Source: WTXA01 sp964415195 (GTDB lineage: Bacteria > Bacillota > TC1). Taken from it: a stretch of DNA of 64,000 nt. A program made the translations under genes and the position numbers. Positions 27,046 to 34,136 of the stretch are shown in pieces. How positions within the stretch are numbered: the first letter of the stretch is position 1; every line of letters begins with the position of its first letter. Below the pieces are notes generated by a model. That model saw only the letters and a program-made list of their open reading frames with translations, had not been told where the DNA came from and did not search any database. The DNA is taken from the NCBI GenBank assembly GCA_964415195.1, contig CAYPYD010000001.1, positions 62,001-126,000 on the forward strand, in the 5' to 3' direction.

Positions 27046-27804
27046 ATGAAATATGCAATAATCGGAGGTACTGGGGTATATAGCCTAGGTGAAAACGTTA
27101 AAGAAGTTAGTATTGAAACACCGTATGGCATAATTGACTTTAGTGTAATAGAAAAGGATGGTAAGGAGATTATTTTTCTTCCTCGCCATGGTAAGGAACA
27201 TAGCAGACCACCTCATCTTGTTAATTATCAAGGAAATATGTGGGCCTTGAAGGAATATGGAGTAGAGTTTATTTTTGCAACAGTAGCAGTAGGTTCTACT
27301 CGGGCTGATATTGTTCCTGGTGACCTGGTTTTACTACGTGATTTTATTGATTTTACTAAAAGTAGAACTATGACATATTATGATGGATCATCAGGAGTTG
27401 TCCATGTATCCATGGTGGAGCCCTATTGTAGCATGTTATGTGATAAAATTTTAAATACTGCACCTGATATTAGAGATGATATTGTATATGTTTGTACAGA
27501 GGGACCTAGATTTGAAACTGCCGCAGAGATAAGTTTTTACAGCCAAATAGGTGGGGATGTAGTTGGTATGACTAATGTTCCAGAAGTAGTCCTGGCCAAG
27601 GAACTGACCATGTGTTATTGTGCTGTAGGTGTTGTAACTAACATGTGTACAGGTTTAGTTAGTGTTGAGGCAACAGGTTCAGAAATTATTTCAATTGTTA
27701 AGGATAGGAAAGAAGAATTAACAAATTTATTTGTTAATATAATAATAAATAGTGACCTGGTAAAAGATGAATGTAGTTGCCGCTCTGCTTTAATAAGGGT
27801 TTGA
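27046..27804 (+). CDS. MTA/MTI-phosphorylase family purine nucleoside phosphorylase
   Basis: Nucleoside phosphorylase of 252 residues that splits 5'-methylthio- or 5'-deoxy-nucleosides with phosphate. The family is set by AIIGGTGVYSL, LPRHGKEHSRPPHLVNYQGN, VAVGSTRADIVPGD and YVCTEGPRFETAAEI plus GGDVVGMTNVPEVVLAKEL. In adenine-specific MTA phosphorylases the base-binding stretch has Asp residues (T-D-Y-D type). Here it reads VVTNMCTGL with Asn, more like enzymes preferring 6-oxopurines such as methylthioinosine. That specificity is inference. ATG 27046 follows GGAGG. It is divergent from the aminotransferase operon and 13 bases ahead of a membrane-protein gene. Confidence 0.85.
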   Translation: MKYAIIGGTGVYSLGENVKEVSIETPYGIIDFSVIEKDGKEIIFLPRHGKEHSRPPHLVNYQGNMWALKEYGVEFIFATVAVGSTRADIVPGDLVLLRDFIDFTKSRTMTYYDGSSGVVHVSMVEPYCSMLCDKILNTAPDIRDDIVYVCTEGPRFETAAEISFYSQIGGDVVGMTNVPEVVLAKELTMCYCAVGVVTNMCTGLVSVEATGSEIISIVKDRKEELTNLFVNIIINSDLVKDECSCRSALIRV

Positions 27805-27817
27805 TGGAGGTAATATT

Positions 27818-28582
27818 ATGAAAGAGTTTTTATCTATGTGGAAGTATAAAAGTATGATTATGCTGTTTATATTTTCTATTTTATTGTATTTAATTGTACT
27901 TCTACCTTTTGAGTCAGGTTTTATTTCTTTTGATATGAAGGATTTCCAGCCTCTTACAGCTCTACCTTTAGTTCTAGGCTTATTCTTTGGTCCGGCAGGT
28001 GTGCTGGGTGCAGGAGTAGGTGCATTCTTTGTTGCTTTATATGGTGGGTTATCTTTGATAACTATCTTTGTTATTGCCGGTAACATGTTAATGGCACTTT
28101 TGTCCTATAGACTTTGGGATAAGTTTTTTGTACAAACTGATTCTGAACTGATGATTCCTAAAAGTGATAAGAAGATTTTTATAATCAATTTATTCTTAGT
28201 TATTGTTATTTCAGCAATGGCTAAGGCATTTATTATTGGCTTGGGCAATGTATTATTTACTGATGTGGTTTTTTATACAAAAGTGATTAGTATATTTATT
28301 AATGATACTTTAGGTGGTATTTTACTTTGTAGTATAGGTATTCTACTTTTTTTAAACAGATTAAGACTCTGGGAGATGATCTGGTCAGATTTGATGCGTC
28401 CTGGTGATATGGATGTTGAATCGATTTTTGGTGCTTGGGTTTCTTTAGTTTCTATATTGATTTTTTTCCTATTATCCTTAATTGCCTCTTTATTTAATAA
28501 TACTATGTTAATAGTGGTTTTTGGTTTCTTAGGATTGGTAGGTATTATTATTGGATTATTTTGGAAAGGCAAGGTTGCTTAA
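27818..28582 (+). CDS. Multi-span membrane protein of unknown function, partner of the nucleoside phosphorylase
   Basis: I cannot assign this 254-residue protein. It has about seven hydrophobic segments. The Gly-rich stretch GLFFGPAGVLGAGVGAFF (~60-77) recalls substrate-binding S components of ECF vitamin transporters, but no family signature is conclusive. ATG follows TGGAGGTAAT and the gene starts 13 bases after the phosphorylase, so it is probably co-transcribed and might import a nucleoside or precursor (inference). Its final 30 bases, encoding the Phe-Trp-Lys-Gly-Lys-Val-Ala end, recur 950 bases downstream. Confidence 0.6.
   Translation: MKEFLSMWKYKSMIMLFIFSILLYLIVLLPFESGFISFDMKDFQPLTALPLVLGLFFGPAGVLGAGVGAFFVALYGGLSLITIFVIAGNMLMALLSYRLWDKFFVQTDSELMIPKSDKKIFIINLFLVIVISAMAKAFIIGLGNVLFTDVVFYTKVISIFINDTLGGILLCSIGILLFLNRLRLWEMIWSDLMRPGDMDVESIFGAWVSLVSILIFFLLSLIASLFNNTMLIVVFGFLGLVGIIIGLFWKGKVA
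28553..28582 (+). repeat. 30-bp direct repeat, copy 1
   Basis: Starts GGATTATTTTGGAAAGG and ends at the TAA of the membrane-protein gene. It matches 29503-29532 at 29 of 30 positions (only C28570 versus A29520 differs). Here it is coding sequence for the last nine residues. Confidence 0.9.
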
Positions 28583-28699
28583 CTGTCAATAGTGGCTATT
28601 GATATTCTTATTTCAAGAGTAGAAGATACAACTATATTCTTGAATGTGAAATCGAACCAGAAAGAAAAGGTTGTAGAGATTATCAAGGGATTAGGTTAG
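28583..28699 (+). pseudogene. Orphan 38-codon 3' gene remnant
   Basis: Directly after the TAA at 28580-28582, and in the same frame, 38 sense codons run without a stop to TAG at 28697. They encode a protein-like sequence including ISRVEDTTIFLNVKSNQKEK and ending EIIKGLG. There is no start codon or ribosome site of its own. It looks like the C-terminal tail of a lost gene brought in with the segment between the two direct repeats. The parent family is not recognised. Confidence 0.45.
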
Positions 28700-28792
28700 T
28701 AATCGAAAAGTTGAAAATATTATTTACTTTACTTATGAAGTATAGTAATATATACTTTATTGGATTTATTAATTTGAAATAAGAGGTGAATT

Positions 28793-29485
28793 ATGTTAGA
28801 TCAAGTAAAGGGATTTGTAGAATTCAGATATGACCATCTTTCAAGACAGAAAATAGTACGATCGTACATTATGATACTATTTTTGAATATAGTATCGTTT
28901 ATACCAGTTATTTTACTCAGCAGAGACATTATTGTATATTTTTTATCGTTAGTAATGTTAATCACATACTTTATAGTCGTCAATATCATAATTTTTCAAG
29001 TAAAGAAATTGATGCTGAGAACTTACCTGTTCTTAGGTACTACATCAGTTTATTCCGGTATTCTTTTTGCTTTAATTTTCTATTACTTTGTAAAAGGTTA
29101 TAAAGATCATAACTTCCCTTTAATTCTTATGATAATTGCTTCTATGATTCTGGGGAGTATAATTAATTATATGTTAATTAAGAAAAGTATAGAGAATGGT
29201 AAATTTCTAGAAAAAAGGGAAAAATATAAATGGACTACTGGAAAGGCTCTACTTCTAGTTGGTGGAATAGTGGCAGGTAGATTTATTATACAAGCAATTA
29301 GATATTTTGAGCTAGACAAACTATACCCAGCAGCTAATTATTGGTTGACAATATTTAGTATCCTAGTATTTTTATTCATCCTCAGCGGTCAAAACATGAT
29401 TTTACTGAAAGCTCACTATATTAAGAAGTACAATTTGGAAAAGGACGAATGCAAATATATTAATCTGGCAGACAGGCTAGGTTAG
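28793..29485 (+). CDS. Orphan membrane protein, paralogue A (230 aa)
   Basis: Unrecognised protein with about six hydrophobic segments. It is clearly homologous to the product of 30126-30809. Both begin with K-G/A-F-V-E/D-F-R-Y/F-D-H-L after two or three residues and end with LLKAxYIKKxxLEKDEC followed by I-N/D-L-A-D/E-R-L. Both also share an L-M-L/M-R-T-Y-L motif near residue 75. The charged soluble ends with a conserved single Cys suggest a cytoplasmic interaction surface. AGAGGTG precedes the ATG. It lies wholly inside the 950-bp segment bounded by a 30-bp repeat. Confidence 0.65.
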   Translation: MLDQVKGFVEFRYDHLSRQKIVRSYIMILFLNIVSFIPVILLSRDIIVYFLSLVMLITYFIVVNIIIFQVKKLMLRTYLFLGTTSVYSGILFALIFYYFVKGYKDHNFPLILMIIASMILGSIINYMLIKKSIENGKFLEKREKYKWTTGKALLLVGGIVAGRFIIQAIRYFELDKLYPAANYWLTIFSILVFLFILSGQNMILLKAHYIKKYNLEKDECKYINLADRLG

Positions 29486-29502
29486 ATTAGATTAATATTA
29501 TA

Positions 29503-29532
29503 GGATTATTTTGGAAAGGAAAGGTTGCTTAA
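29503..29532 (+). repeat. 30-bp direct repeat, copy 2
   Basis: Near-identical to 28553-28582. In this copy the repeat is non-coding and supplies the ribosome site (GGAAAGGAAAGG) of the gene whose ATG begins at 29533. Confidence 0.9.
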
Positions 29533-30027
29533 ATGGGTAGGAAATCATGGAATATAAGTATAGATGGGAAAGAACATGAAGTCCTTTTTAATAGAGCTTT
29601 GATTTTAGGTCGTAGTAGCTTGTCTATTGATGGTGAAGATTTACCTTTGCCTAACAATTTATATAGTAATTATATAGGTTATGATTTAAGTGTTGATATA
29701 GGTGACAAGCAAGGTCGCTTTGTTAGTCTAGGTAGTTGGTCAGATATTGTTGTGGATGGTCATTATGTAAATAGTGGAAAACCATATACTCCTTTAGAGG
29801 AATTTAAGTGGTGGTCTTGGGTTTTTGTTTCATTATGTGCTTTAGTTATTATTTATTCTAGAGTTGGTTCATTATCGATCATTATTGCTTTATTTGGTGT
29901 TATGTGGAGTTTACAGGTTAGTGTTTGTCCTGAATTGAGCCTTTTTCAGAAATTATTTTATAGTTTTTTGATAGTAGTGGGTGTCTGGGTCTTGTCTGTT
30001 GGAGTTGTTAATTTATTCTTAATATAA
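29533..30027 (+). CDS. Small membrane protein with FAIM-like N-terminal beta domain (164 aa)
   Basis: Residues 1-90 form a predicted all-beta soluble domain, beginning W-N-I-S-I-D-G-K-E-H-E-V and containing R-S-S-L-S-I-D-G-E and D-I-V-V-D-G. This spacing of W-x-I-x-x-D-G-K-E and second D-G-x motifs resembles the FAIM1 (Fas apoptosis inhibitory molecule) fold seen also in some bacterial proteins; the resemblance is by eye only. Residues ~92-164 hold three hydrophobic segments. Its ribosome site lies in repeat copy 2, and before the presumed insertion it would have directly followed the 27818-28582 gene. Confidence 0.5.
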   Translation: MGRKSWNISIDGKEHEVLFNRALILGRSSLSIDGEDLPLPNNLYSNYIGYDLSVDIGDKQGRFVSLGSWSDIVVDGHYVNSGKPYTPLEEFKWWSWVFVSLCALVIIYSRVGSLSIIIALFGVMWSLQVSVCPELSLFQKLFYSFLIVVGVWVLSVGVVNLFLI

Positions 30028-30125
30028 TATTAGAATCATTATGTGGAAGAATTGTTGATATATATGTATATTTAGAGTATATTGTGTATATAGGTTTCGA
30101 GTAATTATTTAAGGGGGGTTAAATA

Positions 30126-30809
30126 ATGAAAAGTAAAGTGAAGGCATTTGTGGACTTTAGGTTTGATCATCTAATGAAAAAGGATATATTGAATTCGTAT
30201 ATTATTATTATGCTGTTCAATATTCTTCTTTATTTTTTAAGTAAAGGATTAGTTGATCAAGTTCTATTTGGTACAATGCTATTTTTTTTCATAATTTTAA
30301 GTAATCGGGTTTTAATTGTTAAAAAAATGATGATGAGAACATATTTGTATAAAGGTATAGTAAGTATATATTTAAATGTCTTATTTACTATGACTTTTTA
30401 TTATGCAATTAACATAGGCAAACAACATGATTTTAAAATATTGTTTTTCTTGTTCTTAATTGCTACATTCTTCAATGTAGTGAGTTATATTTCAACCAAA
30501 TACAATATTAAAAAAGGTAGATACGCAAAAGAAAAAATAAATCTAAAATCAAAATTAGATGGTTTTTTACTATTATTTTTAGTAATTATAGTAGCTAATT
30601 TTTTATTGGTAAAATATATGAATTTCAGTATTACTTTATATAGCTTATTAATCTTATATTTTATAGCAATACTGTTTACATTCTACTTTATGTTTTTATT
30701 TAATGCCTTTAATCTACAATTATTAAAAGCCTACTATATCAAGAAGTTTCGTCTCGAAAAGGATGAATGTAATCAAATAGATTTAGCTGAAAGATTAAGT
30801 AGATGTTAA
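30126..30809 (+). CDS. Orphan membrane protein, paralogue B (227 aa)
   Basis: Second copy of the unrecognised family described at 28793-29485, with about six hydrophobic segments. The conserved N-terminus is K-A-F-V-D-F-R-F-D-H-L, and the conserved C-terminus is LLKAYYIKKFRLEKDEC followed by I-D-L-A-E-R-L-S-R-C. The membrane core between them has diverged strongly, so the duplication is old or the ends are under stronger constraint. The start ATG follows a very strong AAGGGGGG. It is the last gene before the pilus operon promoter. Confidence 0.65.
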   Translation: MKSKVKAFVDFRFDHLMKKDILNSYIIIMLFNILLYFLSKGLVDQVLFGTMLFFFIILSNRVLIVKKMMMRTYLYKGIVSIYLNVLFTMTFYYAINIGKQHDFKILFFLFLIATFFNVVSYISTKYNIKKGRYAKEKINLKSKLDGFLLLFLVIIVANFLLVKYMNFSITLYSLLILYFIAILFTFYFMFLFNAFNLQLLKAYYIKKFRLEKDECNQIDLAERLSRC

Positions 30810-30866
30810 TGCGTGATATATCTAATAAAAATGCGTCTCATATTGATTAAAAAGAACATAATATTA

Positions 30867-30896
30867 TTTACAATATAGTATATTTTATGTTAAAAT
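30867..30896 (+). promoter_or_regulatory. Probable promoter of the type IV pilus operon
   Basis: TTTACA (30867-30872), 18-base spacer, TAAAAT (30891-30896), giving a leader of about 45 bases before pilB. No cyclic-di-GMP riboswitch consensus is visible in this leader. Confidence 0.55.
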
Positions 30897-30945
30897 GAAT
30901 GGTGATATATTTATCAATTTAATATTCTTTTTAGAAAGGGATAAA

Positions 30946-32622
30946 ATGGAACAGACTCATATAAAAATAGGAGAAGTCCTTAAAAACCAAGGTTATCTGA
31001 CAGATACCCAATTGGGAGAAGCGCTTGAACTCCAAAAAGTAAATAAGAACAAGCGATTGGGCGAAATTCTACTAGACAATGAATATATAACTGAAGAACA
31101 ATTAATGGTTGCAATATCTAAAAGATTGGATATAGAGATCATTGATTTTATTCGTATAAAAATAGATTTAAAAGCTGTTGCCTTGATTCCTAAGTCAATT
31201 GCCTTCAAATATCAGATTATAGCTGCAAATTTTGATGGTGGCAGAGTTATCTTGGTTGTAAATGATCCCTTGGATTTTTACGCTATAGAAGACGTCAAGT
31301 CACTTATTAATATGCCTACAGAAATTAAGATTGGAAAAAAAGCTGAAATACTTAAAGCTTTAAATAAATATTATGCAGAATTAGATTCCCAAAAGGCTGC
31401 CAGTGTAGCGAATAAAAGCATGGATAACAGAATTGGTGATGTAGCAATTAATTTGGAAGTAACAGAAGATTTTGGACCGATTGTTAATTTGATAAATTCA
31501 ATTATAATAAAAGGTTTTAATGATGGAGCTTCTGATATACATATAGCTCCATTTGAAAAAAGTATTCTGATTCGTTATAGGATTGATGGTCTATTAATTG
31601 ATAGTATGGCACTGGATGTCAAACTAATTCATAATCTTTCTGCTAGGATTAAAATCATGGCCGGACTGGATATTGCTGAATCTCGAATACCACAGGATGG
31701 CCATTTTAAAATAAAAATTGATGATAAAGAAATCAATATTAGGGTTTCAACTATGCCAACAGTTTTTGGAGAGACTATTGTTATGCGTTTTCTTACCCAA
31801 ATGGTTAAAATAGATTATGCTAATTCGTTTGGTATGAATGAATTTAACTTTAACAAAATTTCTAGAGTTTTAAGAAAGCCACATGGAATTATTCTTATAA
31901 CTGGTCCAACTGGTTCTGGTAAGACAACAACTTTGTATATGCTTATTGAAAGTTTGATAAAAAAACCGATAAATATTTGTACTATTGAGGACCCAGTAGA
32001 GAAGAATCTAGAAAAAGTTAATCAAGTTCAAGTTAATCCTAAAGCTGGTCTTACTTTTGAATCAGGACTCCGGTCGATGTTAAGACAAGATCCAGATGTT
32101 ATATTAGTTGGTGAAATCAGAGATGGTAAGACTGCAGAAATTGCTGTTACCGCAGCTGTAACAGGGCATCTAGTATTTTCAACTTTACATACTAATGATG
32201 CCATAAGTACGATTACTAGACTTCTTGATTTGGATATTCAAAACTATATGATTTCTAATTCCGTAGTAGGGATTGTTGCCCAGCGTCTGATTAAGAAAAT
32301 ATGTCCTCATTGTAAAGAGGGTTATAGTCCAGATGAGAATGAGTTAGAATTAGTTCCGGGGGCAAAGATTCTCTATAAGGGTAAAGGTTGTCATAACTGT
32401 GACTTTACTGGATATAAGGGCAGAATTGCTGTTCATGAGATTCTTGAAGTTGATTCTATTATTAGAGGAATGATTTCCAAGAAGGAGCCAATAGAAAATA
32501 TTTATGATTATGCCTCCAAAGAAGGTCGTATAGTTTATATTAGAGATAGTGTCAAGGAAATGGTTTTAGAGGGTGTTACTAGTATTGACGAATTAATTGA
32601 ACATATTTCTATATTGTTTTAG
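30946..32622 (+). CDS. pilB: Type IV pilus assembly ATPase PilB
   Basis: Hexameric secretion ATPase that powers pilus extension at the cytoplasmic face, 558 residues. The N-terminal GspE/MshEN domain (IGEVLKNQGYLTDTQL, then RLGEILLDNEYITEEQL) often binds cyclic di-GMP in related PilB proteins. The ATPase core has GPTGSGKTTTLY (Walker A), an Asp box, RQDPDVILVGEIRDGKTAE (Walker B) and a His box. The zinc motif CPHC...CHNC lies near residue ~470-490. ATG 30946 with GAAAGGGA is chosen over an upstream frame start at 30895. First gene of the pilus unit. Confidence 0.95.
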   Translation: MEQTHIKIGEVLKNQGYLTDTQLGEALELQKVNKNKRLGEILLDNEYITEEQLMVAISKRLDIEIIDFIRIKIDLKAVALIPKSIAFKYQIIAANFDGGRVILVVNDPLDFYAIEDVKSLINMPTEIKIGKKAEILKALNKYYAELDSQKAASVANKSMDNRIGDVAINLEVTEDFGPIVNLINSIIIKGFNDGASDIHIAPFEKSILIRYRIDGLLIDSMALDVKLIHNLSARIKIMAGLDIAESRIPQDGHFKIKIDDKEINIRVSTMPTVFGETIVMRFLTQMVKIDYANSFGMNEFNFNKISRVLRKPHGIILITGPTGSGKTTTLYMLIESLIKKPINICTIEDPVEKNLEKVNQVQVNPKAGLTFESGLRSMLRQDPDVILVGEIRDGKTAEIAVTAAVTGHLVFSTLHTNDAISTITRLLDLDIQNYMISNSVVGIVAQRLIKKICPHCKEGYSPDENELELVPGAKILYKGKGCHNCDFTGYKGRIAVHEILEVDSIIRGMISKKEPIENIYDYASKEGRIVYIRDSVKEMVLEGVTSIDELIEHISILF

Positions 32623-32630
32623 GGGGTTTT

Positions 32631-33695
32631 ATGAATAATAGAAGGATTTTAGAATTAATTGATTATGCAAGGGAGAATGGTTGTTCTGATATTCACCTTA
32701 CGATGGATTCCCCTCCTGTTTTTAGAAAGAATGGCGATTTATTCAAAAGTGAGTTTATTTTTTCCAAGCAGGATTTGAAGGAAGCAATTTATTCTATGTT
32801 AGATGAGAATCAAAAGAAACTTATTGAGCAGAAGATAGATTTGGATTTTTCTTTTTCAGATCATAAGGGTGCTCGTCAAAGAGTTAATATATATAATCAG
32901 AAGAATAGTCTTTGTGCTGCTATTAGAATTCTAAATGATAATATACCCAGTTTTGAGGAATTGAATTTGCCTGATATTTTAAGGGATTTGGTTACAGAGC
33001 CTAGAGGGCTTATTCTGGTCACTGGTCCTACAGGTAGTGGTAAATCTACAACTTTAGCTTCTATTATTGATTATCTTAATATAAATAGAAAGTGTCATAT
33101 TTTAACTGCAGAAGAGCCGATAGAGTATGTTCATAATCATAAGGAGTCGTTGGTGCATCAAAGGGAGGTTGGTATTGATATTTCATCATTTGCTGATGCT
33201 TTGCGTGGTGCTCTGAGGGAAGACCCCGATGTAATTCTTGTAGGTGAAATGAGGGATCTGGATACTATTTCTGCGGCTGTTACTGCTGCAGAGACTGGTC
33301 ATTTGGTCTTATCCACACTTCATACCATAGGAGCTGCTAAGACTATTGATAGGATTATTGATGTTTTTCCACCTCATAGTCAGGACCAGATCAGGTCTCA
33401 GTTGGCTGGTGTATTGAAGGGTATTGTTACTCAGCAATTGGTTCGTAAAGCTGATGGTAGTGGTAGGACTGCTGCTTTTGAGGTTTTAGTTGGGACTGAG
33501 GGTGTTCGTAATCTTATTAGAGAGAATAAGGGACATCAAATAAACTCAGCTCTCCAAACAGGTTTCAAGGAGGGTATGTGTACTTTAGATTATAGTTTGG
33601 CTCAGTTGGTAAATAAGGGAGTCATTGCTCTTGAAGAGGCCTTAGCCACATCTTCCGATAAAAAGCTTCTGATGGAGTATATTGATAAAATATAA
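32631..33695 (+). CDS. pilT: Type IV pilus retraction ATPase PilT
   Basis: Retraction motor of 354 residues that depolymerises pili, giving twitching and DNA uptake in other bacteria. It shows GPTGSGKSTTLASIID (Walker A), LREDPDVILVGEMRD (Walker B), LSTLHTIGAAKTIDRIID (His box) and the PilT-specific tail with GVRNLIRENKGHQINSALQTG, equivalent to the AIRNLIRE motif needed for retraction. It starts 8 bases after pilB with GGGGG. The stop TAA is immediately followed by an AAAAG tandem repeat. Confidence 0.95.
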   Translation: MNNRRILELIDYARENGCSDIHLTMDSPPVFRKNGDLFKSEFIFSKQDLKEAIYSMLDENQKKLIEQKIDLDFSFSDHKGARQRVNIYNQKNSLCAAIRILNDNIPSFEELNLPDILRDLVTEPRGLILVTGPTGSGKSTTLASIIDYLNINRKCHILTAEEPIEYVHNHKESLVHQREVGIDISSFADALRGALREDPDVILVGEMRDLDTISAAVTAAETGHLVLSTLHTIGAAKTIDRIIDVFPPHSQDQIRSQLAGVLKGIVTQQLVRKADGSGRTAAFEVLVGTEGVRNLIRENKGHQINSALQTGFKEGMCTLDYSLAQLVNKGVIALEEALATSSDKKLLMEYIDKI

Positions 33696-33726
33696 AGAAA
33701 AGAAAAGAAAAGAAAAGAAAAGAAAA
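33694..33726 (+). repeat. (AAAAG)n pentanucleotide tandem repeat
   Basis: Six G residues spaced exactly five bases apart (33697 to 33722) in pure A, about 6.5 copies. It starts at the pilT stop and runs up to the position where the -35 of the first pilA promoter candidate would fall. Slippage would change this spacing. Confidence 0.95.
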
Positions 33727-33744
33727 TAATTGATTGTTTGATTA

Positions 33745-33778
33745 TATAATTAGCGTGGGGGCGACGTTAGTTTATAAT
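33745..33778 (+). promoter_or_regulatory. Candidate pilA promoter(s) in the pilT-pilA gap
   Basis: Two perfect TATAAT boxes, at 33745-33750 and 33773-33778. For the first, a 17-base spacing puts the -35 at the end of the AAAAG repeat with no good hexamer; for the second the -35 is TTAGCG. The following leader has complementary segments CGACGTT (33762-33768) and AACGTTG (33801-33807) that could fold. Confidence 0.45.
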
Positions 33779-33832
33779 ATACATTATCCCATAGGGATTC
33801 AACGTTGAAATTCTTAACATAGGAGGAAAAAA

Positions 33833-34048
33833 ATGAAAAAATTAACTAAAAAAGGTTTTACACTAATCGAAGTTATTGTTGTTGTAGCTATTATTGCTAT
33901 TATGGCTGCTGTAGCTATCCCAACATATAGCGGATATGTAGCAAGCACTAGAACTCGTATGGATGCATTAGAAACTAGAAATCTAGAGCTTAAAAATGAA
34001 CTTATTGACATTCAAAAGGAAATCGATGCTGCTATTCCTAAGCCTTAA
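33833..34048 (+). CDS. pilA: Type IV pilin PilA, very short (63-residue mature form)
   Basis: Major-pilin candidate. The leader peptide MKKLTKKG is cut before Phe1. Mature residues FTLIEVIVVVAIIAIMAAVA carry Glu5 and the hydrophobic assembly helix, followed by Pro22, Tyr24 and Tyr27. From about 30 to 60 only a charged, predicted alpha-helical stretch (ALETRNLELKNELIDIQKEI) remains, and the chain ends Pro-Lys-Pro before a double TAA TAA. No globular beta domain or disulphide loop exists, and no coding sequence continues in other frames downstream. AGGAGG is optimal, suggesting high expression. Ordinary pilins exceed 110 residues; this size and layout recall Geobacter PilA-N. Confidence 0.9.
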   Translation: MKKLTKKGFTLIEVIVVVAIIAIMAAVAIPTYSGYVASTRTRMDALETRNLELKNELIDIQKEIDAAIPKP

Positions 34049-34085
34049 TAAGTAGCAACTAAGAAATTAATCTAATTTGGAAAAC

Positions 34086-34105
34086 AGGCGGATGCCCATC
34101 CGCCT
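34086..34105 (+). promoter_or_regulatory. GC-rich hairpin after pilA
   Basis: AGGCGGAT (34086-34093) pairs with ATCCGCCT (34098-34105) around a GCCC loop. No T-run follows, so it is more likely a transcript-stabilising or processing stem than a full terminator. It would favour a high pilA-to-pilD mRNA ratio. Confidence 0.6.
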
Positions 34106-34136
34106 ATTATCCATTTGAAAGGAGAATTGCATAATC

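Noticed and set aside
25707..27131. Long N-terminal extension of the aminotransferase frame
   Set aside because: The extra 81 residues cross the divergent promoter region and the start of the nucleoside phosphorylase; ATG 26888 has a proper ribosome site and begins where the family begins.
28573..28585. Selenocysteine or readthrough linking the membrane protein to the following 38 codons
   Set aside because: The intervening stop is TAA, not TGA, so tRNA-Sec could not read it.
30810..30945. Cyclic-di-GMP riboswitch ahead of the pilus operon
   Set aside because: The leader is too short and lacks the conserved GEMM core; the same holds for the pilT-pilA gap.
33694..33726. CRISPR-like repeat
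   Set aside because: It is a simple 5-base microsatellite without spacers; no array of longer repeats occurs anywhere in the window.
33833..34136. pilA as a frameshifted longer pilin
   Set aside because: After the double TAA no frame continues with pilin-like sequence; the gap contains only a hairpin and the pilD ribosome site.
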